From Thermoplasmata archaeon (GTDB lineage: Archaea; Thermoplasmatota; Thermoplasmata; Thermoplasmatales; Thermoplasmataceae), in assembly GCA_021847855.1 (NCBI GenBank), contig JAJZOT010000153.1:1-5111 (forward strand): DNA of 5,111 nt, in the 5' to 3' direction. The notes beneath the pieces are model-generated. The model worked only from the letters and a program-made list of their open reading frames with translations. It made no database searches and was not told where the DNA came from. Shown here piece after piece: positions 4,959 through 5,111 of this stretch (the stretch's first letter is position 1; each line of letters begins with the position of its first letter). Both the position numbers and the translations under genes were made by a program.

Positions 4959-5111
4959 TCATTGGCCGGTAACTATGTAGTATACCAGAGCGTATAGAAC
5001 CCCACTGACAGCAATGACATAAATGAATGTTCCAATTATGGCATTTCTTAATCTTACTCTTGCTTCAAATCTTTTGTTCTCATCCGGCCCGAAGAACCCA
5101 ATTGCAATTGG
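4959..5111 (-). CDS. C-terminal end of a small hydrophobic protein, possibly VirB2/pilin-like (start beyond the window)
   Basis: My reading of the minus strand from the right edge gives 50 residues, then a TGA at 4959-4961. The visible part has a charged segment, 'DENKRFEARVRLRN' (10-23), and then one long helix, 'AIIGTFIYVIAVSGVLYALV' (24-43), ending in 'YYIVTGQ'. A short polar/basic loop followed by a C-terminal membrane helix, directly before a VirB6-like gene, is what a two-helix VirB2-type pilin would show. In the archaeal Ced/Ted DNA-import systems a small two-helix protein related to VirB2 is also encoded near the VirB6-like gene. Total length and the presence of an earlier helix cannot be seen. 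Without them it could equally be any small membrane component of the complex. The reading frame itself is well supported by its position, 4 nt before the next gene. Confidence 0.5.
   Translation of the reverse strand, partial: PIAIGFFGPDENKRFEARVRLRNAIIGTFIYVIAVSGVLYALVYYIVTGQ

Noticed and set aside
5098..5111. Perfect 14-bp palindrome CCAATTGCAATTGG at the right edge
   Set aside because: It lies inside the coding sequence for P-I-A-I-G, is short and A/T-rich, and cannot be examined beyond the window.
1..5111. CRISPR array, tRNA or rRNA genes, insertion sequence or attachment site
   Set aside because: No regularly spaced repeats, cloverleaf, rRNA-like sequence, transposase or tRNA-derived repeat was found on reading both strands.

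Overview
The window looks archaeal, most likely from the Thermoplasmata or a neighbouring euryarchaeal lineage. The evidence is an archaeal-type dihydroneopterin aldolase (MptD family), a Trm1 tRNA methyltransferase, a THEP1-family NTPase, and a TATA-like box about 27 bases before a start codon that has no ribosome binding site (a leaderless first gene). The lineage is an inference from gene content and style; no rRNA is present.

Left part, about 1-1271, minus strand: a compact housekeeping operon in the order mptD, THEP1-like NTPase, trm1 (3' part off the left edge). Spacing is 9 nt, then 0 nt. Transcription probably starts just upstream of mptD from the TATA-like box near 1294-1303. MptD makes the pterin precursor of methanopterin- or folate-like cofactors. 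Trm1 methylates G26 of tRNAs. The NTPase keeps a clean Walker B but has a degraded P-loop.

Middle, 1272-1718: a 171-nt divergent intergenic region, then one small plus-strand gene for a two-helix membrane protein of unknown function. Its stop codon overlaps the stop of the convergent gene on its right.

Right part, 1715-5111, minus strand: a tightly packed operon (gaps of 4 and 5 nt, then a 44-nt overlap) for a type IV secretion / DNA-transfer-like apparatus. In transcription order it holds the C-terminus of a short hydrophobic, possibly VirB2/pilin-like protein, a polytopic VirB6/TrbL-like channel protein, a protein joining a VirB3/PrgI-like transmembrane hairpin to the first part of a VirB4 N-terminal domain, and the rest of VirB4 with its ATPase domain. 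The set VirB2-like, VirB6-like, VirB3-like and VirB4 resembles conjugation machinery and its domesticated archaeal DNA-import relatives (Ced/Ted systems). No relaxase, coupling protein, integrase or transposase is visible in this window, so a conjugative element and a resident DNA-uptake machine cannot be told apart here.

The most noteworthy point is that VirB4 is split across two overlapping frames, with a Shine-Dalgarno-like sequence inside the overlap. It may be a genuine two-subunit VirB4, a programmed +1 frameshift, or a sequence error.
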